A stretch of DNA of 34,652 nt from an uncultured Eggerthellaceae bacterium. Its GTDB lineage: Bacteria > Actinomycetota > Coriobacteriia > Coriobacteriales > Eggerthellaceae. Under the pieces are notes generated by a model. It did not search any database. It was not told the origin of the DNA and saw only the letters and a program-made list of their open reading frames with translations. The DNA lies in NCBI GenBank assembly GCA_944320405.1, contig CALUHI010000032.1:1-34652 (forward strand), read 5' to 3'. This document shows, piece by piece, positions 23,977 through 32,192 of this stretch. Positions within the stretch are counted from its first letter, which is position 1; each line of letters starts with the position of its first letter. A program made the translations under genes and the position numbers.

Positions 23977-25392
23977 CTACTTGTACACCTTGGGAAGACG
24001 CATGTTGAAGCCGCAGGCAACTTCGTAGTTGATGGTGCCCAGCACGTCGGCCATCTCGTCAAGCGTGATCATCGATTCGCCCTGACGGCCCACTAGCAGC
24101 ACTTCATCACCGATCTGCGGATCGAGGCGACGATGCGATCCGTAGGTACGCAAGTCGACCTCGAACATGCACATGTCCATGCAGATCTGCCCCACCTGGC
24201 GGCAGCGGCGTCCGTCCAAGATCACATCCATGCGACCCGAGAGCTCGTGACGCAGGCCGTCGGCGTATCCCACAGGGATCGTGCAGATTTTTACGCTACC
24301 GGGGCTGCGATATTCCATTCCATAGCTCACACCTTCGCCCAGAGGAACGGTGCGCGTGTCGGTGATGCGCGCATGCACGCTCATAGCAGGACGCAGGTCC
24401 AAAAGTCCGCGCGTTTCGTCGGAAGCATGCAGGCCGTAGAGCGAAATGCCCAGGCGCGCCATATCAAAGCGCACGTCGGCGAAGCGAGCACCCGCCGCCG
24501 TGTTCGCACAATGGACGATTCCCGGATCGATGCCTGCCGCGCGCAGGGCCGACACCGCCTCCATGAAACGCTTTGCCTGAATCTGGAAATCCAGCATTTC
24601 AGACGAGTCTGCCGTAGCGAAATGGGTGAACACGCCATTCAGCTCGAGCGCGCGATGGAAGCCCACCTGCATCATGAAGTCGATCACCTGGTCATGGCGG
24701 ACACCGATGCGGTTCATGCCCGTGTTGATGGCCAGATGGTACGGCGCTTTCAGACCGAACGCATCAGCGGTTTCAGCGTAAGCAATGGCGAACTCCGGCG
24801 TGTAGACCGCCGGGGTGATTTTGTATGCCAGCAAGAGCGGAGCAGTGGCGGCAGGAGGCTCCGACAGAACAAGAATGGGCGCGTTCACCAGCGCCTCACG
24901 CAGCTCGATGGCCTCGTTGACGGTTGCAACTCCCAGCCATTCAGCACCCGAATTGAGCGCCGTGCGAGCCACCTGTACTGCACCATGACCGTAGGCGTTC
25001 GCCTTTACGATGGCCATCAGGCGCGTGCGATTGCCCAGACGGCGGCGGTATTCGCCCACGTTGTGGCGGATAGCAGAAAGATCGATTTCCACCCACGACC
25101 ACCGACGATCGGTGTCGGCGATCATGCGCAGCTTGTCGGGATCGAAGCGGAGCGTGCCCGCAGCGTCGCGCTCATGGTCACGTGCATACTGAAACGCGCC
25201 CTGCGCGACAGAACTAACGGAAGAGGGGCTGAACGGATACGACGAGCTGCCGTCCCCTTCATGGGCCGTACGTGAACGGGCGGTTCCACCCGCACCGACG
25301 GGCGCATGCCCCACGCTGACGCTCGCCGGCACAAAGCCCGGCTTTCGCCGCGCAAATCCGGTGAACCCGTTCAGCGGTTCTTCTTCGGTCAC
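23977..25392 (-). CDS. alr: Alanine racemase with N-terminal extension
   Basis: This PLP enzyme interconverts L- and D-alanine for peptidoglycan. The catalytic Lys130 lies in AIVKANAYGHG and the opposing catalytic Tyr in GVSYGMEYR; VGYADGL and QICMDMCM are further family signatures. The chosen start is GTG 25392, with AAGGAGG upstream at 8 nt. An alternative ATG lies 30 bp further up at 25422. From the GTG the protein has 471 residues, of which the first 95 form a low-complexity, Ser/Ala/Arg-rich extension before the usual beginning (RRWSWVEIDLSAIRHN). Normal alanine racemases are about 370-390 residues. The extension has no hydrophobic segment and its function is unknown; a start further inside cannot be excluded. 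Confidence 0.92.
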   Translation of the reverse strand: MTEEEPLNGFTGFARRKPGFVPASVSVGHAPVGAGGTARSRTAHEGDGSSSYPFSPSSVSSVAQGAFQYARDHERDAAGTLRFDPDKLRMIADTDRRWSWVEIDLSAIRHNVGEYRRRLGNRTRLMAIVKANAYGHGAVQVARTALNSGAEWLGVATVNEAIELREALVNAPILVLSEPPAATAPLLLAYKITPAVYTPEFAIAYAETADAFGLKAPYHLAINTGMNRIGVRHDQVIDFMMQVGFHRALELNGVFTHFATADSSEMLDFQIQAKRFMEAVSALRAAGIDPGIVHCANTAAGARFADVRFDMARLGISLYGLHASDETRGLLDLRPAMSVHARITDTRTVPLGEGVSYGMEYRSPGSVKICTIPVGYADGLRHELSGRMDVILDGRRCRQVGQICMDMCMFEVDLRTYGSHRRLDPQIGDEVLLVGRQGESMITLDEMADVLGTINYEVACGFNMRLPKVYK

Positions 25393-25423
25393 GATGCCCT
25401 CCTCCTTCGCACAATCGGGCATC

Positions 25424-25432
25424 AGTATATCA
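25424..25432 (-). promoter_or_regulatory. Extended -10 promoter of alr
   Basis: TGATATACT on the minus strand, identical to the element before nfnA, lies about 32 bp upstream of the preferred GTG start of alr. This supports the GTG over starts further upstream. Confidence 0.5.
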
Positions 25433-25482
25433 CTGGGAAAATCCCGGAAACCCTCCTGCACACAACCACACCCGAACAACGA

Positions 25483-25506
25483 AAACGCCCCACATAAGAG
25501 GCGTTT
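25483..25506 (-). terminator. Small terminator before alr
   Basis: AAACGCC and GGCGTTT pair over 7 bp around a 10-nt loop. On the minus strand TTTTCGTTG overlaps and follows the stem. It would stop read-through from mog into alr. Confidence 0.5.
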
Positions 25507-25589
25507 GCAACAAAGCTTCTACTCACATTTTCAAATGCCCGTTGCGTTGGACCGGCAATCTGGACGGAGAAGGAATCACGTTTCGACCC

Positions 25590-25697
25590 TTTAGCGCACT
25601 TTTTTCGAGCCACCGTTCTCGCTTTTCGAAGACAACTAATAAAACACCTGATGAAAAGCTATATCGTTTTCGCGCGAAAAAGAAGGGGTGCGCTAAA
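25590..25697. repeat. MITE-like segment with 10-bp terminal inverted repeats
   Basis: TTTAGCGCAC (25590-25599) and GTGCGCTAAA (25688-25697) are perfect inverted repeats bounding 108 AT-rich bp. Inside, TTTTTTCG and CGAAAAAG extend the symmetry imperfectly. No coding frame is present. No target duplication is obvious. It could equally be a chance palindrome. Confidence 0.35.
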
Positions 25698-25722
25698 TGG
25701 CAAAAACGTACATCGCAAAAGG

Positions 25723-25761
25723 AAAAATGAGAAAAAGTGACTGTCCCCTTTTCTCATTTTT
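25723..25761. repeat. REP-like palindrome, copy 4
   Basis: AAAAATGAGAAAAAG and CCTTTTCTCATTTTT flank a TGACTGTCC-type centre. Two base pairs near the loop are mismatched, but the outer arms extend to AAAAATGAG/CTCATTTTT. It lies alone in the mog-alr gap, 10 bp from structured element B. Confidence 0.85.
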
Positions 25762-25770
25762 GTCAGACAG

Positions 25771-25931
25771 GTTGAGCATAAGCAGCTGAGGGTTTCTGTG
25801 GTGCCGAAGATTCGTGGGATCGCCGGGGCGAAGCGTACTTCGGTACGCGAGTCCCGGGGATCGCACGAAGATTCGGTGCCACAGGAAGCCTCAGCGGACG
25901 AGGAGTTCCGGCGGTCGGCAGACCGCCGGAA
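25771..25931 (-). repeat. 3'-end structured element, copy B (after mog)
   Basis: Directly after the mog stop (minus strand) comes a perfect 11-bp stem, TTCCGGCGGTC with GACCGCCGGAA (25906-25931), with a four-base loop. A long hairpin follows at 25785-25895: outer arms GCTGAG…CTCAGC, then CTGTGG/CCACAG, CCGAA/TTCGG and GGGATCG/CGATC-type pairs, ending in the tip GCGTAC-TTCG-GTACGC (25833-25848). GTTGAGCATA is shared with copy C outside the stem. No U-tract follows, so it is not a standard terminator. Confidence 0.85.
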
Positions 25932-25933
25932 CC

Positions 25934-26416
25934 CTAGTGCCCTCCGCCTGCCATCATTTTGGCGGCGTGAGGGAGCGCCTTGACGACGCCGTCCCAGTTT
26001 TCGCGGGCGGCTTTTTCGCTGCCGGGCAGGTTGATAACCAGATGACGCCCGCGCTGCATGCAGAGCGCACGGGAAAGCATGGCATAGGGGGTAATGGCAA
26101 GAGAGTGGGCACGCATGGCCTCGGCGATGCCGGGAACGTTGCGCTCGCACACGTCCATGGTGGCCTCGGGAGTCACGTCACGCAGAGAAAGCCCGCTACC
26201 GCCACAGGTAAGCACGATGTCGGCATCGAGCTCGTCGCATGCCGCAACGATGGCGGCGGAAATGTCGGCGCGCTCGTCCTTCACCACCACGTGGCTCAGG
26301 CACTCCCAACCGTTCTCCGCAATAAGCCCCTCAAGCGCTGCACCAGCAGTGTCCTCTTTCATGCTGCGCGTATCCGAGCACGTAATGATCGCAAACGTCA
26401 AAGCCTGTTCAGACAT
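25934..26416 (-). CDS. MogA/MoaB-type molybdenum cofactor protein
   Basis: This family adenylates molybdopterin before molybdenum insertion in the cytoplasm. The start at 26416 (MSEQALTFAI) follows AAAGGG; the frame upstream runs through the structured moeA-mog gap and is not coding. The 160 residues contain ITCSDTRS (11-18), CGGSG (71-75, usually TGGTG) and RDVTPEAT (79-86), the molybdopterin-binding signatures. IVINLPGS-like VINLPGSEKAA near residue 134 is the usual C-terminal loop. Length and signatures fit MoaB/MogA; which of the two names applies cannot be decided. It is downstream of moeA, which catalyses the next step. Confidence 0.9.
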   Translation of the reverse strand: MSEQALTFAIITCSDTRSMKEDTAGAALEGLIAENGWECLSHVVVKDERADISAAIVAACDELDADIVLTCGGSGLSLRDVTPEATMDVCERNVPGIAEAMRAHSLAITPYAMLSRALCMQRGRHLVINLPGSEKAARENWDGVVKALPHAAKMMAGGGH

Positions 26417-26459
26417 CAAATTCCCTTTCTTCCGACCGACACGAGAAATTGTCCTGCTG

Positions 26460-26569
26460 CCCTTCGGGAGGGGAGGGTCCGCGCGCAGTTCCGCACGAGC
26501 CAAAAGCGCCAGCGGCGCTTTTGTGCGAGCTCAGGACTGTTTGAGCACGGGCCCTCCCCTCCCGAAGGG
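26460..26569 (-). repeat. 110-nt hairpin between moeA and mog
   Basis: Perfect 18-bp arms: CCCTTCGGGAGGGGAGGG (26460-26477) and its complement at 26552-26569. Inside sits a second perfect 10-bp stem, CAAAAGCGCC-AGC-GGCGCTTTTG (26501-26523). It begins 14 nt after the moeA stop. The sequence is unlike the other 3'-end elements, but the size and nested layout are similar. It would lie between two genes expected to be co-transcribed. Confidence 0.85.
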
Positions 26570-26583
26570 CCCGCCCGCAATTG

Positions 26584-27840
26584 CTAGATGACGGTCTCTT
26601 CCGCTACGTCCAGCAGCACGCATTCCACAAGATCGCCCGCCGAACGTCCACCTTGGCCCTCGGGCAGAACCGCCATGCAGTTGCTGCGCTGGATAACGCC
26701 GAACAGGCCCGAACTCTGGTTCTTGGCAGGCTCGACAATGTAGCTGCCATCAGCATCCTTGCGCAGCGTGGAGCGCAGGAACAGACGGCGCGTGTCGTTC
26801 TTCTTGGTGTCGGACGCAAGCTTCGCCATGACGGACGGACGCGTGAAGTGACTGTAGCCCTGCATCTTGCGAAGCGCGGGACGGATGATCATCTCGAACC
26901 CGCAGTAAGCCGCCGCCGGGTTGCCCGGCAGGCCGAACACCGGCGTGCCCTTGACCACGCCGAACGTCTGCGCCTTGCCGGGGCGCATGTTGACGGTGGT
27001 CATCATGAGCTCGCCAAGCTTTTCGACGACCGGCTTGATGAAATCGAAGTCGCCGTTGGAAGCTCCACCGCTGGTCACGATGAAATCGTAATCATAGGTG
27101 GCGTCGGAAACGACCTGAGCCAGGGCCTCCTCGTCGTCGGAGACGATGGGCAGGATGGTGGGCACAGCACCCACCGCCTGCGCGCATGCCGCCAGCGCGT
27201 AGCTGTTGGAGTTGCGGATTTTGCCTGGCGTGGGCATGTCGGTGGGGTTCACCAGCTCGGAGCCGATGGCGATGATCGCCACACGGGGACGGCGGTGCAC
27301 CGGCACCTCAACGATGCCGCAGCCAGCCAAAAAGCCTGCACCGGCCGAGCCGACGATCTCGCCGCACGACACCACAACTTCGCCGGCCTTCGCTTCTTCG
27401 CCTGCCTGACGGACATTGGAACCCAGCTTGGTGGGCGCATCGAACGCCACGCGGCTGCCGGGCTTGCCGTCACCGGACACAACGCTGACGATTTCGTATT
27501 TCACGACAGAGTCCGCGTCCTCGGGAAGCGGCGCGCCCGTCATGATGCGAACGCACTGGCCTTCGCCAATGGGGCCCTCATACGTTTCGCCTGCTGCGAT
27601 CTCGGCGATGACGTCCAGCTCCACCGGAGCCTCGGCGGTAGCGCTCTCGAGCTCGGCGGCACGCAACGCGAAGCCGTCCATTGCCGAATGGGCGAACGGA
27701 GACACGTCGATATCGCTCTTCAGGTCGGCAGCGGCAACACGGCCCACCGCATCGAGCAACCCTACCGTTTCCACCGGCAATGCCGATACCTGCGAGAGAA
27801 CCAGCTCACGCGCTTCTTCAAGCGAAATCATCTCCGCCAT
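26584..27840 (-). CDS. moeA: Molybdopterin molybdenumtransferase
   Basis: It inserts molybdate into adenylated molybdopterin to finish the molybdenum cofactor. The 418 residues show SAMDGFA (52-58), MTGAPLP (100-106), GSELV (193-197), SGGASNGDFDF (257-267) and GLPGNPAAAY, all MoeA signatures, and the four-domain length is normal. The start at 27840 (MAEMISLEEA) follows AAAGGGG; a 12-codon upstream extension lacks a site. It precedes mog. A consensus TATAAT lies 70 bp upstream inside an imperfect palindrome. The enzyme implies that the cell makes molybdoenzymes, which are abundant in this group of anaerobes. Confidence 0.95.
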   Translation of the reverse strand: MAEMISLEEARELVLSQVSALPVETVGLLDAVGRVAAADLKSDIDVSPFAHSAMDGFALRAAELESATAEAPVELDVIAEIAAGETYEGPIGEGQCVRIMTGAPLPEDADSVVKYEIVSVVSGDGKPGSRVAFDAPTKLGSNVRQAGEEAKAGEVVVSCGEIVGSAGAGFLAGCGIVEVPVHRRPRVAIIAIGSELVNPTDMPTPGKIRNSNSYALAACAQAVGAVPTILPIVSDDEEALAQVVSDATYDYDFIVTSGGASNGDFDFIKPVVEKLGELMMTTVNMRPGKAQTFGVVKGTPVFGLPGNPAAAYCGFEMIIRPALRKMQGYSHFTRPSVMAKLASDTKKNDTRRLFLRSTLRKDADGSYIVEPAKNQSSGLFGVIQRSNCMAVLPEGQGGRSAGDLVECVLLDVAEETVI

Positions 27841-27903
27841 GAAGTTCCCCTTTCGATGGTAAGCCGCCGCAAGCATCCCGCTCCGACGGCATTCGACTCA
27901 TAT

Positions 27904-27935
27904 TCGATCATTATAGCGTTCTTAGAATGATTCGA
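27904..27935 (-). promoter_or_regulatory. moeA promoter within an imperfect palindrome
   Basis: On the minus strand TATAAT (27915-27910) is a consensus -10 with a weak CTTCGA -35 at 16 bp. The arms TCGATCATTATA and TAGAATGATTCGA (plus strand) form an imperfect inverted repeat covering the -10 and the spacer, a possible operator for a regulator not seen here. Confidence 0.45.
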
Positions 27936-28010
27936 AGAGAAAAATAGGCCGCCCTGCTAGAACGCGGCCACTGGATTGGCGCAGAAATTCACTTGCACCG
28001 AAACCAAACA

Positions 28011-28172
28011 TGTTGAGCATAGACAGCTGAGGCCGCTCCTGGTGTCCAGAATTCGTGGGATCGTCGGAGTGAAGCGTACTGTGGTACGCGAGTTCCGGGG
28101 ATCGCGCGAAGGCTGGATGCCAGGGGCGGCCTCAGCGGACGAGCAGTTCCGTCGGCCGGCAGGCCGACGGAA
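28011..28172 (-). repeat. 3'-end structured element, copy C (after eno)
   Basis: Right after the eno stop comes a perfect 11-bp stem, TTCCGTCGGCC with GGCCGACGGAA (28147-28172), with the same GGCA loop (plus strand) as copies B and D. The long hairpin spans 28026-28136: arms GCTGAGGCCGC and GCGGCCTCAGC, then CCTGG/CCAGG and GGATCG pairs, with the tip GCGTAC-TGTG-GTACGC (28074-28089). Outside it is GTTGAGCATA, as in copy B. The rest of the eno-moeA gap holds only the moeA promoter. Confidence 0.85.
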
Positions 28173-28177
28173 CGAAA

Positions 28178-29509
<1,332 letters not shown>

Positions 29510-30364
29510 CTACCCCATCACGGCCAGCGCAACGCATCCGACAAGGCCGACGAGCAGTTTCGCGACGTCACGCGCGGCGAGAGGCTTTCGCGTCACCGAC
29601 GTCCGTTGCACGCCGGGCATCCCGTAGCAGCGCGCATCCATCGCAACAGCCAGATCGTCTGCGCGGCGGAACATGCCTACGAACAAGGGAACGAGCACGG
29701 TCGACCACGCACGAAGGCGCGAAGCAATGCTCCCCTCCCCGAACTTTGCCCCGCGCGACCACTGGGCATCGTGGATCCTGCCGATCTCTTCGGCAACCAA
29801 GGGGATGAACCGCAATGCGATGGACAGCACTGACGCAACGTCATCGACCGGCACGCGCAACCGGCGCAGTGGCCGTAAAAAGCTTGCGAATGCTTCGGTC
29901 AGCTGGGTGGAGGTGGTGGTAAAGCTGACAAGCAAGCTGGCCACCACAAGAAGCACGATGCGCAGCGCATAGAAACACCCGCGCGCAAACCCCGCAGGCA
30001 CGAATCCAAACGCACCAGCAAGCATCAACGGCGGCGCTCCCTCGAAGACTCCCGCAGACACTGCCCCCATTCCGCCCACTGCGGCTTGCGATGCTGCTTG
30101 CGCGTCAAAGGAAAACGCATTGAACACGATAGCAAGCCCAGCGATCACTAGCAACGGTGCAGAAAGCGCGAAGATTCCCCCCGGGCCGATGCGCGACACG
30201 CCCAGCAGCGCCACAAACGCCGCCGCGCACACGCCGAGCGCCCACCACGACGAAACCAGAAACAAGGTGACAGAATAGGCGATGAGCAGCACGATTTTCA
30301 CCCGCGCATCGCAACTATGCACGGGAGAAGAGCCTGCTATATAGGTGCTGATCTCGATTCGCAT
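29510..30364 (-). CDS. ecfT: ECF transporter transmembrane protein EcfT
   Basis: This is the membrane coupling subunit of energy-coupling-factor vitamin or metal importers, which join two ATPases to substrate-binding S components. About five to six hydrophobic helices are followed by two coupling-helix motifs of the Ala-Arg-Gly type, DAQWSRGAKF and AMDARCYGMPG. The N-terminal SSPVHSCDARVKI matches the family's SxLHxLDPRxKI. I start at ATG 30364 (284 residues, 7 nt after a CATACT -10-like hexamer, so possibly leaderless); ATG 30382 with AGGGG 3 nt before it is the alternative. The usual neighbours ecfA1 and ecfA2, normally placed between rplQ and ecfT, are missing. It lies just past the rplQ terminator and 42 nt before eno. 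Confidence 0.85.
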   Translation of the reverse strand: MRIEISTYIAGSSPVHSCDARVKIVLLIAYSVTLFLVSSWWALGVCAAAFVALLGVSRIGPGGIFALSAPLLVIAGLAIVFNAFSFDAQAASQAAVGGMGAVSAGVFEGAPPLMLAGAFGFVPAGFARGCFYALRIVLLVVASLLVSFTTTSTQLTEAFASFLRPLRRLRVPVDDVASVLSIALRFIPLVAEEIGRIHDAQWSRGAKFGEGSIASRLRAWSTVLVPLFVGMFRRADDLAVAMDARCYGMPGVQRTSVTRKPLAARDVAKLLVGLVGCVALAVMG

Positions 30365-30397
30365 GAGGGCAGTATGCCACATTCGCCCCTATAGCAA

Positions 30398-30431
30398 AAA
30401 AGTCCCGACCGAAAATCCGGTCGGGACTTTT
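30398..30431. terminator. Terminator of the ribosomal-protein operon
   Basis: AAAAGTCCCGACCG (30398-30411) and CGGTCGGGACTTTT (30418-30431) form a 14-bp stem, with six Ts following on the minus strand. It ends transcription about 190 nt after rplQ, beyond structured element D. ecfT starts within 35 nt of it. Confidence 0.9.
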
Positions 30432-30462
30432 GCGAAATCTGCCATTTTTGGAAAGGCAGCGA

Positions 30463-30603
30463 GAAGCCCTCCCGTGCCGAAGATCGTGGGGATCGCGCAT
30501 GCGAAGCGTACTTTGGTACGTGAGCTTGGGCGATCGCCGCGAGGTTCGGTGCGGGAGGGCTTCGCAGCGTCAAAGAGTTTCGGCGGCTGGCAAGCCGCCG
30601 AAA
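30463..30603 (-). repeat. 3'-end structured element, copy D (after rplQ)
   Basis: Eleven nt after the rplQ stop lies a perfect 11-bp stem, TTTCGGCGGCT with AGCCGCCGAAA (30578-30603), GGCA loop on the plus strand. The long hairpin is at 30463-30563: arms GAAGCCCTCCC and GGGAGGGCTTC, CCGAA/TTCGG, GGGATCG-type pairs, and the tip CGTAC-TTTG-GTACG (30507-30520). The outer arms differ completely from copies B and C yet still pair. Confidence 0.85.
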
Positions 30604-30614
30604 TCGAAAGAGAG

Positions 30615-31199
30615 CTACTTCTCTTCTTTCTCCTCTTCCTCAGCAGCTTCGGGCTCGGCCTCAGCCTCGGCGGTCTCCTCAGCGGGAGCCTCCTCGGCAG
30701 CGGTCTCCTCGACAGCCTCTTCAGCCTTGGCTTCCTCGGCCTCGGCCTCAGCAGCCTCCTCGGCCTTCTTCGGCTCAGCCTTCTTGGCAGCCTTCTTGGC
30801 CGGCTTCTCCTCGGCCTTGGCCTCCTTCTTGGCCACGGGCTCGGTCACGAGCTCCATGATGACCATGGGGGCGTTGTCGCCCTTGCGAAAGCCCAGCTTG
30901 ATGATGCGGGTGTAGCCGCCCTGGCGATCCTGGAACATGCCCTGCGCGACCTTCTCGAAGATCTCGCGGACGATTTCCTTGTTGCCACCCAGAGCCGCGA
31001 TGGCCAGACGACGGGAATGCAGGTCGCCCTTCTTCGCCCAGGTGATGATCTTATCAACGTCGGGACGGATCTCCTTGGCGCGCGACTCGACCGTCTTGAT
31101 GCGGTCGTTCATCAGCAGCGAAGTCACCAGGCTGCGCTTCATTGCCTTGGTGTGGCTGATGTCGGTGCCCAGCTTGCGTCCCTTCTTGTAATGTCTCAT
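30615..31199 (-). CDS. rplQ: 50S ribosomal protein L17 with acidic C-terminal extension
   Basis: L17 lines the region near the peptide exit tunnel of the large subunit. Residues 1-118 are a normal L17 (MRHYKKGRKLGTDISHTKAMKRS; NDRIKTVESRAKEIRPDVDK; GGYTRIIKL). Residues 119-194 are an added Lys/Ala then Glu/Ala-rich tail ending EEEEKEEK; most bacterial L17 proteins stop near 120. Similar tails occur in some actinobacteria, but their role is unclear. The ribosome binding site (TAGGAG) overlaps the rpoA stop codon, and the gap to rpoA is 13 nt. The repetitive tail sequence (GCCTCGGCCT-like on the plus strand) is prone to length change. Confidence 0.96.
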   Translation of the reverse strand: MRHYKKGRKLGTDISHTKAMKRSLVTSLLMNDRIKTVESRAKEIRPDVDKIITWAKKGDLHSRRLAIAALGGNKEIVREIFEKVAQGMFQDRQGGYTRIIKLGFRKGDNAPMVIMELVTEPVAKKEAKAEEKPAKKAAKKAEPKKAEEAAEAEAEEAKAEEAVEETAAEEAPAEETAEAEAEPEAAEEEEKEEK

Positions 31200-31212
31200 G
31201 ATCTTGCTTCTC

Positions 31213-32163
31213 CTATTGCTTCAAGTTGAGGTCCATGGAAATGAGCTTGTCCTTCACTTCCTCAATGGACTTCGCACCAAAGTTCCTGATGTTCAGCAGA
31301 TCGTTCTCGGAGAACTCGACCAGCTGGCGCACGGAGTGGATGCCGGCGCGCTTCAGGCAGTTGTACGAACGAACCGACAGATCCAGATCCTCGATCTGCT
31401 TGTCAAGCTCGGCGTTGGTCTCCTGGCCCTCGGGCGCGAAGATGGACGGAACCTCGCCCTCTTCCTCGTCCGCGATGTCGGACAGGCTCAGGAAAGCGCC
31501 CATGTACTGGTTGATGATGTTGGCGGCGCGGCAAACGGCCTCGGTGGGCGCGATGCTGCCGTCGGTCTCAACCTCCAGCACCAGCTTGTCGTAGTCGGTG
31601 CGCTGACCCACGCGGGTATCGGTCACGTTCAGCGTGCAACGACGCACGGGCGAGAACAGCGAGTCGACGTGAATGACGCCGATGGGGTCCTCGGTGCGCT
31701 TGTTGCGCTCGGCGGAAACGTAGCCGCGGCCCACGCCGATGCGGATGGTCATGTCCAGCGTGCCGCCGTCGGCGACCGTGGCAATGACGTGCTCCGGGTT
31801 GATCAGCGTGAACTCGGTGGGCACCTCAAGGTCGGCACCCGTGACCGTGCACGGGCCATCGATCTTGACATGAGCGGTGGCTTCCTCGACCTCGTCGTTG
31901 AGGGCAGAGAAAACCAGGCCCTTCACGTTCAGGACGATATCGGTGATGTCCTCGATAACGCCCTCGGCGGTGGTGAACTCGTGCTGCACGCCCTCAATCT
32001 GGATGGCGGTCGCCTTCGCGCCGTCAAGCGACGACAGCAGAACGCGACGCATGCAGTTGCCGAGCGTGTAGCCATACCCACGCTCCAGCGGCTCCACAAT
32101 GAAACGCGCTACGGTATCGTTGACCTCTTCCGTGGTTACCGTCGGCCTCATGAACTCTGTCAT
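31213..32163 (-). CDS. rpoA: RNA polymerase alpha subunit
   Basis: This subunit dimerises to nucleate RNA polymerase assembly. The N-terminal domain (about 1-230) has ARFIVEPLERGYGYTLGNCMRRVLLSSL and the C-terminal domain (about 245-316) has LDLSVRSYNCLKRAGI and DLLNIRNFGAKSIEEVKDKL, which bind UP-element DNA and activators. The 316 residues are normal. I chose ATG 32163 (MTEFMRPTV), 10 nt after GGAGG; the TTG at 32172 is too close to that site. It lies between rpsD and rplQ in the standard alpha-operon order. Confidence 0.97.
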   Translation of the reverse strand: MTEFMRPTVTTEEVNDTVARFIVEPLERGYGYTLGNCMRRVLLSSLDGAKATAIQIEGVQHEFTTAEGVIEDITDIVLNVKGLVFSALNDEVEEATAHVKIDGPCTVTGADLEVPTEFTLINPEHVIATVADGGTLDMTIRIGVGRGYVSAERNKRTEDPIGVIHVDSLFSPVRRCTLNVTDTRVGQRTDYDKLVLEVETDGSIAPTEAVCRAANIINQYMGAFLSLSDIADEEEGEVPSIFAPEGQETNAELDKQIEDLDLSVRSYNCLKRAGIHSVRQLVEFSENDLLNIRNFGAKSIEEVKDKLISMDLNLKQ

Positions 32164-32192
32164 GTTGTGCAAGCCTCCTTACTGCGCAGCGA

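Noticed and set aside
25697-25740. Short frame starting ATGGCAAAAACG before the REP-like palindrome
   Set aside because: It is very short with no ribosome binding site, and it runs into the repeat.
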